A stretch of DNA of 34,654 nt from Streptomyces sporangiiformans (GCF_005768555.2 NZ_VCHX02000124.1:36595-71248); one strand, 5' to 3'. Shown: positions 24,402 to 33,734, counted from the stretch's first letter. Program-made: numbers and translations. Notes: a model not told the origin generated them from the sequence alone.

Positions 24402-25216
24402 GCACGGGGACCGCGGCGAAGGCCGCCACCGGGACCATGGCGGGGACCGCCCTGGTCACACGGGCGGGGCGGATGGGTTCCCTCGCACGGGCCGAGCTGA
24501 CGCTGCTGGGGCGCAGCAAGGCCACGCTGTTCGCGGCGCTGTTCGTGCCGCTCATGCTGCCGCTCAGTCTCCGGTCGACCGTGGACGAGATGGAGTTGAA
24601 GGAGGCCGGCTTGTCGGTCGGCGCGGTGCTGCTGCCGTCCTCCATCGGCTTCTCGTTGATCTTCGCGGTCTACAGCTCGCTGGTGAGCGTGTACGCGGGC
24701 CGCCGCGAGGAGCTCGTGCTCAAGCGGCTGCGCACCGGGGAGCTGCGGGACGGGGAGATCCTCGCGGGCGCGGCCCTCCCGGCGGTCGGGATCGGGCTGG
24801 CGCAGTGCCTGGTCCTGACGATCGCCACCGCCGTGCTCCTGGACGTCGGGGCGCCCCAGGCGCCTCATCTCGCCCTCCTCGGGCTGCTGTTGGGGCTCGC
24901 GATGTGGCCGGCACTGGCCGCCGTCACCGCGAGCTTCAGCAGGAGCGTGGAGGGCGCGCAGGTCGCGGCCCTGCCGCTGACGATGGTCTCCATGATCGGC
25001 TCGGGTACCTTCGTTCCGCTCGAAGTGATGCCCGACCGGATCGCCTCCTTCTGCGAACTGCTGCCGCTCACCCCGGTGATCACCCTGATACGCGGCGGCT
25101 GGACCGGCGACCTCCCGGCATACGACGCACTCGGCGCCGTCGCGACGGCGGTGGCCTGGACCGTGATCGCCGTGTTCGCTGTGCGACGGTGGTTCCGGTG
25201 GGAACCGCGAAGGTAA
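24398..25216 (+). CDS. ABC-2 type transporter permease
   Basis: A 272-residue integral membrane protein with about six hydrophobic segments, including KATLFAALFVPLMLPLSL, GFSLIFAVYSSLVSVY, PHLALLGLLLGLAMWPAL and ALGAVATAVAWTVIAVF. The segment GRREELVLKRLRTGEL between helices is typical of ABC-2 permeases and contacts the ATPase. It overlaps the ATPase gene by 4 bp, with AAGGAG before its ATG. With one ATPase and one permease the complex would be a dimeric exporter; the substrate (drug, lipid or peptide) cannot be read from the sequence. Confidence 0.93.
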   Translation: MSTGTAAKAATGTMAGTALVTRAGRMGSLARAELTLLGRSKATLFAALFVPLMLPLSLRSTVDEMELKEAGLSVGAVLLPSSIGFSLIFAVYSSLVSVYAGRREELVLKRLRTGELRDGEILAGAALPAVGIGLAQCLVLTIATAVLLDVGAPQAPHLALLGLLLGLAMWPALAAVTASFSRSVEGAQVAALPLTMVSMIGSGTFVPLEVMPDRIASFCELLPLTPVITLIRGGWTGDLPAYDALGAVATAVAWTVIAVFAVRRWFRWEPRR

Positions 25217-25242
25217 CCGCGTACGTACATGGGGGTGGGGGC

Positions 25243-26556
25243 ATGCGCAGGCCCGGGAGTTGGTGGCGGGGGAAGAGCACGCCGGCGAAGGTCGAGACGT
25301 ATACGCGCTCGTCGTTCCTCATCTATCCGCTCGTCGAGATCGGCAGCTTCGGGATACCGGCCCTGAGGCAGCTGCCCTCGCCCCTGTCCTGGGTCCTGTT
25401 CCTGCTGGTCGTCGGGCACGCGGCACTCGGCGGGGTGACGGGGTCACGGACTCTGGACTGGACACGCGACACCCGGGCGCGGCCGAAACGGCTGCTGTGG
25501 GTGTTCGCGGCGGTCACCGCCGCGCTCGCCGTCCTGAGCATCGTTCTTTCGATACGCGGTCCGAAAGGCGAGGAGGCCCAGGCAGCGGGGGCGGTGTTCG
25601 TCGGCGTCCTGGCCATAGGGACCGGCACGCTCGCGCTCGCGGTGCGCGAGCACCGGCGCATCGCCTACGGAGTCCTCGGCGTCGCTCTGGGCTCCGGGAC
25701 CGTCGCTCTGCTGGTGGGCGCGCCCGCCCTCGCGGCAGCCGTCACCTTCGGCGGCGTGCTGCTCGCCGCCGGGTTCTTCAGCTTCGCCTCCGCGTTCTCC
25801 GTCTGGCTGCTCGACGCCGTCTACGAACTCGACGAGGCCCGCGAGACCCGGGCCCGGCTCGCCGTCGCGGAGGAGCGGCTCCGCTTCGGACGCGATCTGC
25901 ACGACGTGATGGGCCGCAATCTCGCGGTGATCGCTCTGAAGAGCGAGCTCGCCGTGCAACTCGCGCGGCGTGAACGGCCGGAGGCCCTGGAGCAGATGAT
26001 CGAGGTGCAGCGCATAGCGCAGGAGTCGCAGAAGGAGGTGCGGGAGGTCGTGCGGGGCTATCGCGAGGCCGACCTCGCCGCCGAACTCGCGGGTGCGCAG
26101 GGTGTGTTGACGGCGGCGGGGATCGACTGCACGGTCACCGGTTCTGTGGCGGTCCTGCCCACGGCGGTCCAGTCGGCGCTCGGCTGGGCCGTACGGGAGG
26201 CGACCACGAACGTCCTTCGGCACGGGGACGCCGAGCGCTGTGCCGTGTCGCTGCGGGCGGCCGACGGCCAGGTCGTGCTCACCGTGGAGAACGACGGGGC
26301 ACCGCCGAACTCGCCTACCGGATCCCGGACCGGGTCCGGCCTGGCGGGGCTGCGGGAGCGACTGTCGGCGGTGGACGGGACGCTGGAGGCAGGGCCCTCC
26401 GAGGGTGGGATGTTCCGGGTGGTGGCGAAGGTCTCCCTGCCGTCCGCATCCTCGTCGGCGTCCCAGTCGTCGTCGTCCGCGGCCTCGGCCTCATCGTCCT
26501 CGTCTTCGTCTTCGTCCACGGTCCCTCGCCCGGTCGGTGAGAGGGCCGCCTCATGA
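25243..26556 (+). CDS. Sensor histidine kinase (NarL/DesK-type, HisKA_3)
   Basis: A 437-residue kinase. Residues 25-190 contain about five or six membrane segments with hardly any extracytoplasmic loop, so it probably senses within the membrane. The dimerisation/phosphoacceptor motif is RFGRDLHDVMGRNLAV with His220. The ATPase domain has an N-box REATTNVLRHG (319-328) and a G-box GSGLAGLRERL. The last ~40 residues are an extreme serine tract. The start is the ATG at 25243 behind GGGGGTGGGGG. It ends in a 4-bp ATGA overlap with the regulator. Linked to the ABC genes 26 bp upstream, it probably responds to the transported compound or to membrane stress and controls the exporter. Confidence 0.94.
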   Translation: MRRPGSWWRGKSTPAKVETYTRSSFLIYPLVEIGSFGIPALRQLPSPLSWVLFLLVVGHAALGGVTGSRTLDWTRDTRARPKRLLWVFAAVTAALAVLSIVLSIRGPKGEEAQAAGAVFVGVLAIGTGTLALAVREHRRIAYGVLGVALGSGTVALLVGAPALAAAVTFGGVLLAAGFFSFASAFSVWLLDAVYELDEARETRARLAVAEERLRFGRDLHDVMGRNLAVIALKSELAVQLARRERPEALEQMIEVQRIAQESQKEVREVVRGYREADLAAELAGAQGVLTAAGIDCTVTGSVAVLPTAVQSALGWAVREATTNVLRHGDAERCAVSLRAADGQVVLTVENDGAPPNSPTGSRTGSGLAGLRERLSAVDGTLEAGPSEGGMFRVVAKVSLPSASSSASQSSSSAASASSSSSSSSSTVPRPVGERAAS

Positions 26557-27173
26557 CCCCCGTACCGCGCGTCCGGCTCCTGCTCGCCGATGACGAGCAC
26601 CTCATCAGGGGGGCGCTGGCCGCGCTGCTCGCGCTGGAGGACGATCTGCTCGTGGTGGCCGAGGCGGCGACCGGCCCGGAGGCGCTCGCGATGGCACGGG
26701 CCCACGAGCCCGACGTAGCCGTGCTGGATCTTCAGATGCCGGGAGCGGACGGTGTGAGGGTGGCCACATCGCTACGGACCGAGCTGCCCGGCTGCCGGGT
26801 GCTGATCGTGACGAGCCACGGGCGGCCCGGGCATCTGAAGCGGGCCCTTGAGGCAGGTGTGCGCGGGTTCGTCCCGAAGACCGTCAGCGCGCAGCGGCTC
26901 GCGGAGATCATCCGCACGGTCCATGCCGGAAACCGTTACGTCGACCCCGAGTTGGCCGCCGACGCGATCTCCGCCGGGGAGTCGCCGCTGACCGCGCGCG
27001 AGGCCGAGGTGCTGGAGCTGGCGGCCGACGGGGCGCCCGTCGCGGAGATCGCCGACCGGGCCGCGCTGTCGCAGGGCACCGTGCGCAACTATCTCTCCTC
27101 GGCCGTGTCCAAACTGGGGGCCGAGAACCGTCACTCGGCGGTGCGGCTCGCGCGGGAGCGAGGTTGGGTATAG
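26553..27173 (+). CDS. Response regulator (NarL/LuxR family)
   Basis: A 206-residue regulator. The receiver domain has acidic pocket D13/D14, phosphoacceptor Asp59 in VAVLDLQMPG, Thr87 in LIVTSHG and Lys109 in GFVPKT. The output domain (about 144-205) is a LuxR-type helix-turn-helix, LTAREAEVLELAADG...TVRNYLSSAVSKLGA. It is coupled to the kinase by an ATGA overlap. It resembles DesR-type regulators that control neighbouring ABC exporters; the target promoter may be the one upstream of 23424. Its TAG stop lies inside the -10-like TATAGT that precedes tRNA-Gly copy 2. Confidence 0.95.
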   Translation: MTPVPRVRLLLADDEHLIRGALAALLALEDDLLVVAEAATGPEALAMARAHEPDVAVLDLQMPGADGVRVATSLRTELPGCRVLIVTSHGRPGHLKRALEAGVRGFVPKTVSAQRLAEIIRTVHAGNRYVDPELAADAISAGESPLTAREAEVLELAADGAPVAEIADRAALSQGTVRNYLSSAVSKLGAENRHSAVRLARERGWV

Positions 27174-27174
27174 T
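27169..27174 (+). promoter_or_regulatory. -10-like box of tRNA-Gly copy 2, overlapping the regulator stop codon
   Basis: TATAGT sits 22 bp before the tRNA, and its TAG is the stop codon of the response regulator. The matching -35 region is poor, so readthrough from the ABC/TCS operon is an alternative source. Confidence 0.35.
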
Positions 27175-27196
27175 GGCTGTCGCGCCACGGCGCAAT

Positions 27197-27269
27197 GCGG
27201 ACGTAGCTCAGTTGGTAGAGCGCAACCTTGCCAAGGTTGAGGTCGCGAGTTCGAACCTCGTCGTCCGCT
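27197..27269 (+). tRNA. tRNA-Gly (anticodon GCC), copy 2
   Basis: Identical over 73 nt to 23133-23205, and over 79 bp including flanks (27192-27270 against 23128-23206). It lies only 23 bp after the response regulator. Confidence 0.97.
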
Positions 27270-27275
27270 CAGAAG

Positions 27276-27309
27276 AAGGAAGCCCCCGGTGTTCGCCGGG
27301 GGCTTCCTT
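27276..27309. terminator. Bidirectional terminator between tRNA-Gly copy 2 and purC
   Basis: A perfect 14-bp stem (27276-27289 with 27296-27309) and 6-nt loop starts 6 bp after the tRNA and lies 23 bp after the convergent purC stop. It can serve both strands. Confidence 0.88.
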
Positions 27310-27332
27310 GTGTCTACACCCAGTGCTGGTGT

Positions 27333-28232
27333 CTACGACCAGCTCGTGCCGGTCAGGCGCTCGTACGCCTCGACGTACCTGGCGCGGGTCGCCGACACGA
27401 CGTGCTCGGGCAGGGCCGGCGGGGGCTGCTCGCTCCTGCGGTCCCAGCCGGAGTCGGGGGAGGTCAGCCAGTCGCGCACGAACTGCTTGTCGTACGACGG
27501 CTGCGGGCGCCCCGGCTCCCACTGGTCGGCGGGCCAGAAGCGGGAGGAGTCCGGAGTCAGCACCTCGTCGCCGATGACGAGCGTCTCGCCGTCGAAGCCG
27601 AACTCGAACTTCGTGTCCGCGAGGATGATCCCGCGGTCGCGTGCGATGTCGCGGCCCCGGCCGTACACGGCGAGCGTCGCCTGGCGCAGCTGCGCCGCGG
27701 TCTCCGCGCCGACCTGGCGCGCGACCTCCTCGTACGGGACGTTCTCGTCGTGCTCGCCGACCGCGGCCTTCGTGGCGGGAGTGAAGATCGGCGCGGGCAG
27801 TTCCGAGCCGTCGGTCAGGCCTTCGGGGAGGGCCAGGCCGCAGACGGTGCGCGTCTCGTTGTACTCGGCGAGGCCGGAGCCGGTGAGATAGCCACGGGCG
27901 ACGCACTCGACCGGGAGCATCCGCAGGGACTTGCAGACCAGGGCGCGGCCCTGCCAGTCGGCGGGGGCGCCCTCGGGGAGGTCGGTGCTCAGGACGTGGT
28001 TCGGGACGACGTCGGCGAGCTGCTCGAACCACCAGAGCGAGAGCTGAGTGAGGACGCGGCCCTTGTCGGGGATCTCCGTGGGGAGCACCCAGTCGTACGC
28101 GGAGATGCGGTCGCTGGCCACCATCACGAGGTCGCCCGCCTCGTTCTGGTACAGGTCGCGCACCTTGCCGGTGTGCAGATGCACCAGGCCCGGGACCTCG
28201 ATCGGCTCGGGCTTGTCGACGAATCCGGACAC
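27333..28232 (-). CDS. purC: Phosphoribosylaminoimidazole-succinocarboxamide synthase
   Basis: A 299-residue SAICAR synthetase joining CAIR and aspartate with ATP. Diagnostic stretches are HTGKVRDLYQNEAGDLVMVA, SDRISAYDWVLPTEIPDKG, VECVARGYLTGSG and DTKFEFGFD. Starts at GTG 28232 with GGAGGA four bases upstream. It stands alone, convergent with tRNA-Gly copy 2, and is separated from the upstream dimethylformamidase-like gene by about 200 bp of GT-rich sequence. Confidence 0.97.
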   Translation of the reverse strand: MSGFVDKPEPIEVPGLVHLHTGKVRDLYQNEAGDLVMVASDRISAYDWVLPTEIPDKGRVLTQLSLWWFEQLADVVPNHVLSTDLPEGAPADWQGRALVCKSLRMLPVECVARGYLTGSGLAEYNETRTVCGLALPEGLTDGSELPAPIFTPATKAAVGEHDENVPYEEVARQVGAETAAQLRQATLAVYGRGRDIARDRGIILADTKFEFGFDGETLVIGDEVLTPDSSRFWPADQWEPGRPQPSYDKQFVRDWLTSPDSGWDRRSEQPPPALPEHVVSATRARYVEAYERLTGTSWS

Positions 28233-28379
28233 GGTTCCTCCGCGTGGTTGAAGAAAAAGAGGCGCCCGCAGGGCCCGGGTAGGGCGGTGGTGGGTGACGG
28301 GTGGGCCCAGTGGCTCGATTCTCCCGTATGGGGACGCTGCGCGTGGTCAGGGGGTGTGGTGCGGTGCGGTGTCGTGTGT

Positions 28380-28423
28380 GGTGTGCGGTGCGTTCTGAGG
28401 TGGTGTGCGGTGCCCTCTGAGGT
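28380..28423. repeat. 22-bp tandem repeat upstream of purC
   Basis: Two adjacent 22-bp units (28380-28401 and 28402-28423) match at 20 of 22 positions. They lie in a GT-rich tract just downstream of the dimethylformamidase-like gene. Confidence 0.75.
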
Positions 28424-28433
28424 CTCGTAGGCC

Positions 28434-30005
28434 TCAGTCGCGTTTGCAGATGCGGTCCAGGAGATTGGCCGTGGCCCGCTGGATGCGTTCGTCCACATGG
28501 CCCGGGCGGTCCAGGGCCGGGGACCAGGCGAAGGTGCCGGCCGCGAAGACGAGGGCTCCGGAGGGGGCGCGGTACAGCGACGTCTCCTGATGCCGGATCG
28601 CGCCCTCGGTGTCCTGGTACGGCGAGTGGGCCAGGAGGATACGGCCCTGGTGTTCGGGCAGCGGGGTGCGCGGGAAGTAGCGGTCGGCCTCGCCCGCGAC
28701 CATGCCCTCCACCTCGTCGCCCTCGTGCGCGCCGGTCGCCTCCCACAGCCAGTGGTCGGCGTTGCGGACGACCAGCGGGTGCGCGTCGGGTACCCGCCCC
28801 GCGTACTGAATACCCAGGAGCTCCTGCTCCGGGCGGTCGACTTCACGCCACAGGACGGCCTTGCCGGGACCGCGACGCTTTCGGCAGGTGAGGAGACGGT
28901 CGGGAACCCCGGACGGGGACGGGGCCAACTCCGCCTGCCAGTACATGGTGTTGGCGGAGAGGAAGACCAGCGAGGTGCCGTGATCACGGGCGCGTTCCGC
29001 GGTGCGGCGCATCGGAGTCGACCAGTACTCGTCGTGGCCGGGGAAGACGAGGCCGCGGTAGCGGGTGGGGTCGATGCGTCCGGCGTGCAGGTCGCGGGCG
29101 TCGGCGTAGGCCAGGTCGTAGCCGTAGCGCTCGGCCCAGCGGATGAAGTCGTACGCGTGGCCCACGTGGAGCGGCAGACCCGCTCCCGCGTAGGGGCGGT
29201 CGAACGAGACCGTCGTCGCGGCGTCCGCCTCGCCGAGCAGACGGCCGTTCTCGTCCCAGGCGTGGTACAGGCTCGCCCCTGTGCGGCCGTCCTCCGGGTA
29301 CAGGTTGTACGCCTGCCAGGTGACGTCCGGGAGGAGGAGCAGGAGGTCGGCGGGGTGGTCGTCGCGGACCGTGAAGGGGACGTGGGAACGGTAGCCGTCG
29401 ACGGTGGTGAGGACGGCCACGTACGCGCCGATGCTCCAGTACGAGGGGATCTGGAGCCGCCAGGAGAGCCACCAGTGGTGGCAGGAGACCGTGCGGTCGG
29501 CGGTGAGCGGGGGTGGCTGGACGATGCCGGCGAGGCGGGGGCTGGTGGTGATCTTGCTGGCGCCGTCGCCCCCGTAGTGGCCGATGCGGTAGATGTCCAC
29601 GCTGAACTGCTGCGGGGGGTCGACCGTGATGTGGAAGTCGATGGCCTCGCCGGGGGCGGCCCCGCCGGTGGAGGAGAAGCCCTTGATCTGACGGCCGACG
29701 TCGTCGGCGGAACGAGGCCCTGGGGAGTGGGGGTGGCTTCGGGGGGTGGAGTGGCTTCGGGGCGCGGGGATCCTGGCCGTTCCCGAGGTTCCGGGGCTTC
29801 CCGACGTTCCGACGCTTCCGGAGGTTCCGGGAGCTGCCGCACCGGGCGAGAGGGGATGCTCGATGTACCACGGGACGACCTGGCCGGTGTCGCCGAAGTA
29901 CTGCTCGCTGCCACGCAGCCAGGGGACAGGGCCCTGACCGAAGGGGTCCGTCACGGCGTGCGCCATCGCTCCCGACTCCCACCGGCGAATCTGCTCCGAG
30001 CCCAT
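28434..30005 (-). CDS. N,N-dimethylformamidase beta-subunit-like protein
   Basis: A 523-residue protein. Residues 1-50 are conserved-looking; 55-100 are a low-complexity linker (GTSGSVGTSGSPGTSG and a His/Ser/Pro run). Residues 108-215 form a beta-sandwich-like region, and 215 onward is the DMFase beta C-terminal-like domain, with DVTWQAYNLYPEDG, SFDRPY, GHDEYWS (323-329) and FLSANTMYWQ. The reference enzyme hydrolyses dimethylformamide with a mononuclear iron, but most actinobacterial relatives are uncharacterised and the substrate here is unknown. The ATG at 30005 has GGGAGG upstream; the frame extends upstream without a ribosome site. An inverted repeat at 30098-30114 may control it. Confidence 0.85.
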   Translation of the reverse strand: MGSEQIRRWESGAMAHAVTDPFGQGPVPWLRGSEQYFGDTGQVVPWYIEHPLSPGAAAPGTSGSVGTSGSPGTSGTARIPAPRSHSTPRSHPHSPGPRSADDVGRQIKGFSSTGGAAPGEAIDFHITVDPPQQFSVDIYRIGHYGGDGASKITTSPRLAGIVQPPPLTADRTVSCHHWWLSWRLQIPSYWSIGAYVAVLTTVDGYRSHVPFTVRDDHPADLLLLLPDVTWQAYNLYPEDGRTGASLYHAWDENGRLLGEADAATTVSFDRPYAGAGLPLHVGHAYDFIRWAERYGYDLAYADARDLHAGRIDPTRYRGLVFPGHDEYWSTPMRRTAERARDHGTSLVFLSANTMYWQAELAPSPSGVPDRLLTCRKRRGPGKAVLWREVDRPEQELLGIQYAGRVPDAHPLVVRNADHWLWEATGAHEGDEVEGMVAGEADRYFPRTPLPEHQGRILLAHSPYQDTEGAIRHQETSLYRAPSGALVFAAGTFAWSPALDRPGHVDERIQRATANLLDRICKRD

Positions 30006-30085
30006 CCGAATTCCCTCCCCGTGCCCCGCGAGCCGTCGTGCACCGCAAGCCCTTGCCATGGCCAAATGACGGGTCCCAGCACATC

Positions 30086-30114
30086 ACATTAAGCATGCGA
30101 ACGGTCACCGTTCG
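30086..30114 (-). promoter_or_regulatory. Promoter/operator candidate of the dimethylformamidase-like gene
   Basis: On the minus strand TAATGT (30086-30091) is a possible -10. The inverted repeat CGAACGG-TCA-CCGTTCG (30098-30114) covers the spacer and -35 position. The size and symmetry suit a dimeric repressor such as a TetR-type protein, but no regulator gene is adjacent. Confidence 0.45.
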
Positions 30115-30211
30115 TCGCGATTGGCTCCGCGTGGGGCGGCGTGGTGCGGGGTGGCGGATGGGGTGGGCGGTCAGGGGACGGTCAGCGGGTGGGACGGTCG
30201 CGGACGGCCGG

Positions 30212-32221
30212 TCAGACCAAGCGGACCGGTTTTTCGGGGCGGATGCCGAGGTGGAGGAGCCAGTCCCGGAGGGGCGTGGGGTCGCCGTTCTCGACGAGCC
30301 TGAGGACTCGGGGAGCGAGGTCTGCGGAGCGTTCGCCGTTGATCAGGAGGGACGGGCCGTCCAGCCAGTCGAGTCCGGGCGACGCGCCGGCCGTGTCCGT
30401 CGCCGCGCAGCAGACCATGGCCGTGACGTGGTCGGTGAGGAGTTCGCGTCCGGTTCGCGGCGGCTGCAGAGGGAAGAGCGGCAGCATTCCGTCGTCCAGG
30501 AGAGCGGTGTCCGGGCCGCCCTGCCCGGCGGAGCCGGCGGGCGACGCCGCCCGGGCCGTCGGCGCGGCGGCCTCCTCACGGGCCAGCTCCGCGCTGAGTC
30601 CCGCCGCCAGCGCGGCGGACCGCTCGTTCGCGACCCCGCCTCCGTCGTCGTCCTCGCCCCCGTACATCGCGTCGTCGTCCACGACGCGATGGGAGTCGTG
30701 GGTGTTGAGGGTGTCCTGGGCGTCGTGAGTGTCGTGGGTGTCCAGGTCGTCCTGGGTGACGGGGGCGTCGTCCCTCCCCGTTCCCGCCTCTGTACCCGTT
30801 CCCGTTCCCGTTCCCGTTCCCGTTCCCGTGCCCGTCAAGTGCTCTATCACCCGGGACAACGTCGGGCCCTCGGTGCCGACGGCGGCCGGGCCGGAGGAGC
30901 GGTTCATGCCCAGGGCGTCCAGCACCCGGTGGAGCCGCGCGGCGTCCGTGCGCCACTTGCGGTCGACCACCTCGTCCGGATACTCGGACCAGTCCACGGG
31001 CGCCCAGTCGGAGCCTGCTTCGGGCGGGCCGCCGTGGAAGAGACGGGCGGCGAGGAGGGACGCGGCCTCGTCGACGGCGCCGGGCTCCTCCAGCAGGTCG
31101 CAGGCCGGGCGTTCTCCGAGGCGGGAGGCGAAGCCCTCGGCGAGGCGGTCCCGGCGGGAGAGCTCGGTGAGGGCCGCGACGACGCCCGCATCGAGGCGGG
31201 AGGGCCAGCGGCCCATCCTCCAGGCGGGCAACGCGACGCGGGTCAGTAGGCGATCCCATCCCGCGTAAGCCAGCCCCACCTGCTCCTGCGCGACGATCCG
31301 CAGACCGTAGTCCACAGCCTGTGCACGCTCGGCGGCCGCTGCCGCCACGCCGCGTTCCATCTCGCCCGCATGGCCGCGGCAGCTGCGCAGGAGCAGTCGT
31401 GCCACCCAGCCGACGCAGGCGAGAACCATGCGGGTCACGGGTCCGCGCGTGGGGGCCGACGTCACCGCCACGGCCGCGTCCAGGCCCCGTACGAAACGAC
31501 GGGCCGCCGCTATGTCGGGGTGCGCCGACGGTCCCGTACCGGCGACGACCGGCGCGAGGACCGCGCGCAGCTCACCGACCCGCATCCACCACAGGAAGGG
31601 CGAGCCTATGACGAGGACGGGCGCGCCGGACGGCCGGTGGGGGGACTGCCGGTATGGTCCCGCTCCAGCCAGGGCTGGGGATCCGGCTCGGCCTCCGGCT
31701 CGACCGAAGCCGAGAGCTCGACGGAGATTCCGGAACCCGCGCCCGCCTGCCACCCCTGATGTCTCGTCCTGGGACTCCGGCGGCCGAGGCGGGCCGTGGG
31801 CCCGGTGGGTGCGGTCCTCCAGCCAGCTGTCGCAGTCCGGGGTGAGCGCTATCGCGGAGGGGGCGGGCACATCCAGGCGGTCGGCCAGATCCCGCACCAT
31901 GCGGTACAGATCCGGCGCCGACTGCTCGGTGAGCCCGACCGTGGGACTCATGGCGGGCCGGGCGCGGGCGACGACCAGCGCGATGCCGGCGGCGGCGAGA
32001 AGGGCCAGGAGCGCCACGACGGACACGATCCAGCGGGTGACATGCCAGCCCTCGCCGTTCAGGTGCCCCGTCGCCCCGCCGACCAGCAGCACGACAGCGG
32101 CGGCCGCGGGCAGCAGTGCGACGGCCAGCGCCCTGCTGCGGATACGCAGCACAGCGAGAGCCCGGGAGCGCGCGGCCTGCGCGCCCGCCTCCACACCCAT
32201 ACCGGACACGACGGATGTCAC
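30212..32221 (-). CDS. Membrane protein resembling an M48 peptidase without the zinc motif
   Basis: A 669-residue protein. Two N-terminal membrane helices (about 34-53 and 64-85) are followed by LYRMVRDLADRLDVPAPSAI (105-124) and PVLVIGSPFLWWMRVGELRAV (201-221), which look like the conserved lead-in to HExxH in M48/HtpX-type peptidases. Where AHELGH should stand the sequence reads APVVAG (223-228), so no catalytic zinc site is present. A third hydrophobic segment lies at 265-281. Residues 463-480 are a Thr-Gly dipeptide repeat and 492-511 a DTHD-type repeat. The remainder is acidic and soluble. The start is GTG 32221; ribosome-site spacing is poor, and 32209 (GTG) or 32200 (ATG) are alternatives. 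The pseudo-peptidase reading is my inference. Confidence 0.8.
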   Translation of the reverse strand: MTSVVSGMGVEAGAQAARSRALAVLRIRSRALAVALLPAAAAVVLLVGGATGHLNGEGWHVTRWIVSVVALLALLAAAGIALVVARARPAMSPTVGLTEQSAPDLYRMVRDLADRLDVPAPSAIALTPDCDSWLEDRTHRAHGPPRPPESQDETSGVAGGRGFRNLRRALGFGRAGGRAGSPALAGAGPYRQSPHRPSGAPVLVIGSPFLWWMRVGELRAVLAPVVAGTGPSAHPDIAAARRFVRGLDAAVAVTSAPTRGPVTRMVLACVGWVARLLLRSCRGHAGEMERGVAAAAAERAQAVDYGLRIVAQEQVGLAYAGWDRLLTRVALPAWRMGRWPSRLDAGVVAALTELSRRDRLAEGFASRLGERPACDLLEEPGAVDEAASLLAARLFHGGPPEAGSDWAPVDWSEYPDEVVDRKWRTDAARLHRVLDALGMNRSSGPAAVGTEGPTLSRVIEHLTGTGTGTGTGTGTGTEAGTGRDDAPVTQDDLDTHDTHDAQDTLNTHDSHRVVDDDAMYGGEDDDGGGVANERSAALAAGLSAELAREEAAAPTARAASPAGSAGQGGPDTALLDDGMLPLFPLQPPRTGRELLTDHVTAMVCCAATDTAGASPGLDWLDGPSLLINGERSADLAPRVLRLVENGDPTPLRDWLLHLGIRPEKPVRLV
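30795..30836 (-). repeat. Hexanucleotide microsatellite inside the M48-like gene
   Basis: Seven adjacent units on the plus strand: five CCCGTT, then CCCGTG and CCCGTC. They encode the Thr-Gly repeat. Copy-number change would lengthen or shorten the linker by two residues without a frameshift. Confidence 0.9.
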
Positions 32222-32224
32222 CCC

Positions 32225-32275
32225 TCACTGCCCGGCCGGCGCGTGCATACCCAGCCACCGTCGGCGGACGTCCAT
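32225..32275 (-). CDS. Possible 16-codon upstream ORF
   Basis: ATG at 32275 with GGGGGAG 11 bp upstream (a GTG four codons earlier is also possible) encodes MDVRRRWLGMHAPAGQ. It stops at 32225, just 3 bp before the GTG of the M48-like gene. The arrangement would allow translational coupling or reinitiation. There is no other evidence that it is translated. Confidence 0.25.
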   Translation of the reverse strand: MDVRRRWLGMHAPAGQ

Positions 32276-32474
32276 GGCGTTGCTCACTCCCCCACTGTGG
32301 CACCCAGGACTGACATCGCAATGCCGGTGGGCCAAGTGCCGGAACGCTTGCGCCGCACCATAGTTGGGGCCCCGGCCCTCGTCAGCTGGATGGGCGATCG
32401 GCCACTCGATGGAATGGCTTCGGGCAGAGGTGGGTGACAGAGAGGTGCCGGGAGGGACGGAAGGCGACTCCCGC

Positions 32475-33728
<1,254 letters not shown>

Positions 33729-33734
33729 GGGGTC

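Noticed and set aside
26437..26520. CRISPR-like or satellite array in the TCG/TCC tract
   Set aside because: It is an in-frame serine codon run within the kinase gene, with no repeat-spacer structure. I saw no CRISPR array anywhere in the window.
28233..28433. Coding sequence in the GT-rich gap between purC and the dimethylformamidase-like gene
   Set aside because: Frames are repeat-driven (Thr/His/Pro strings), without ribosome sites. I see only the 22-bp tandem repeat there.
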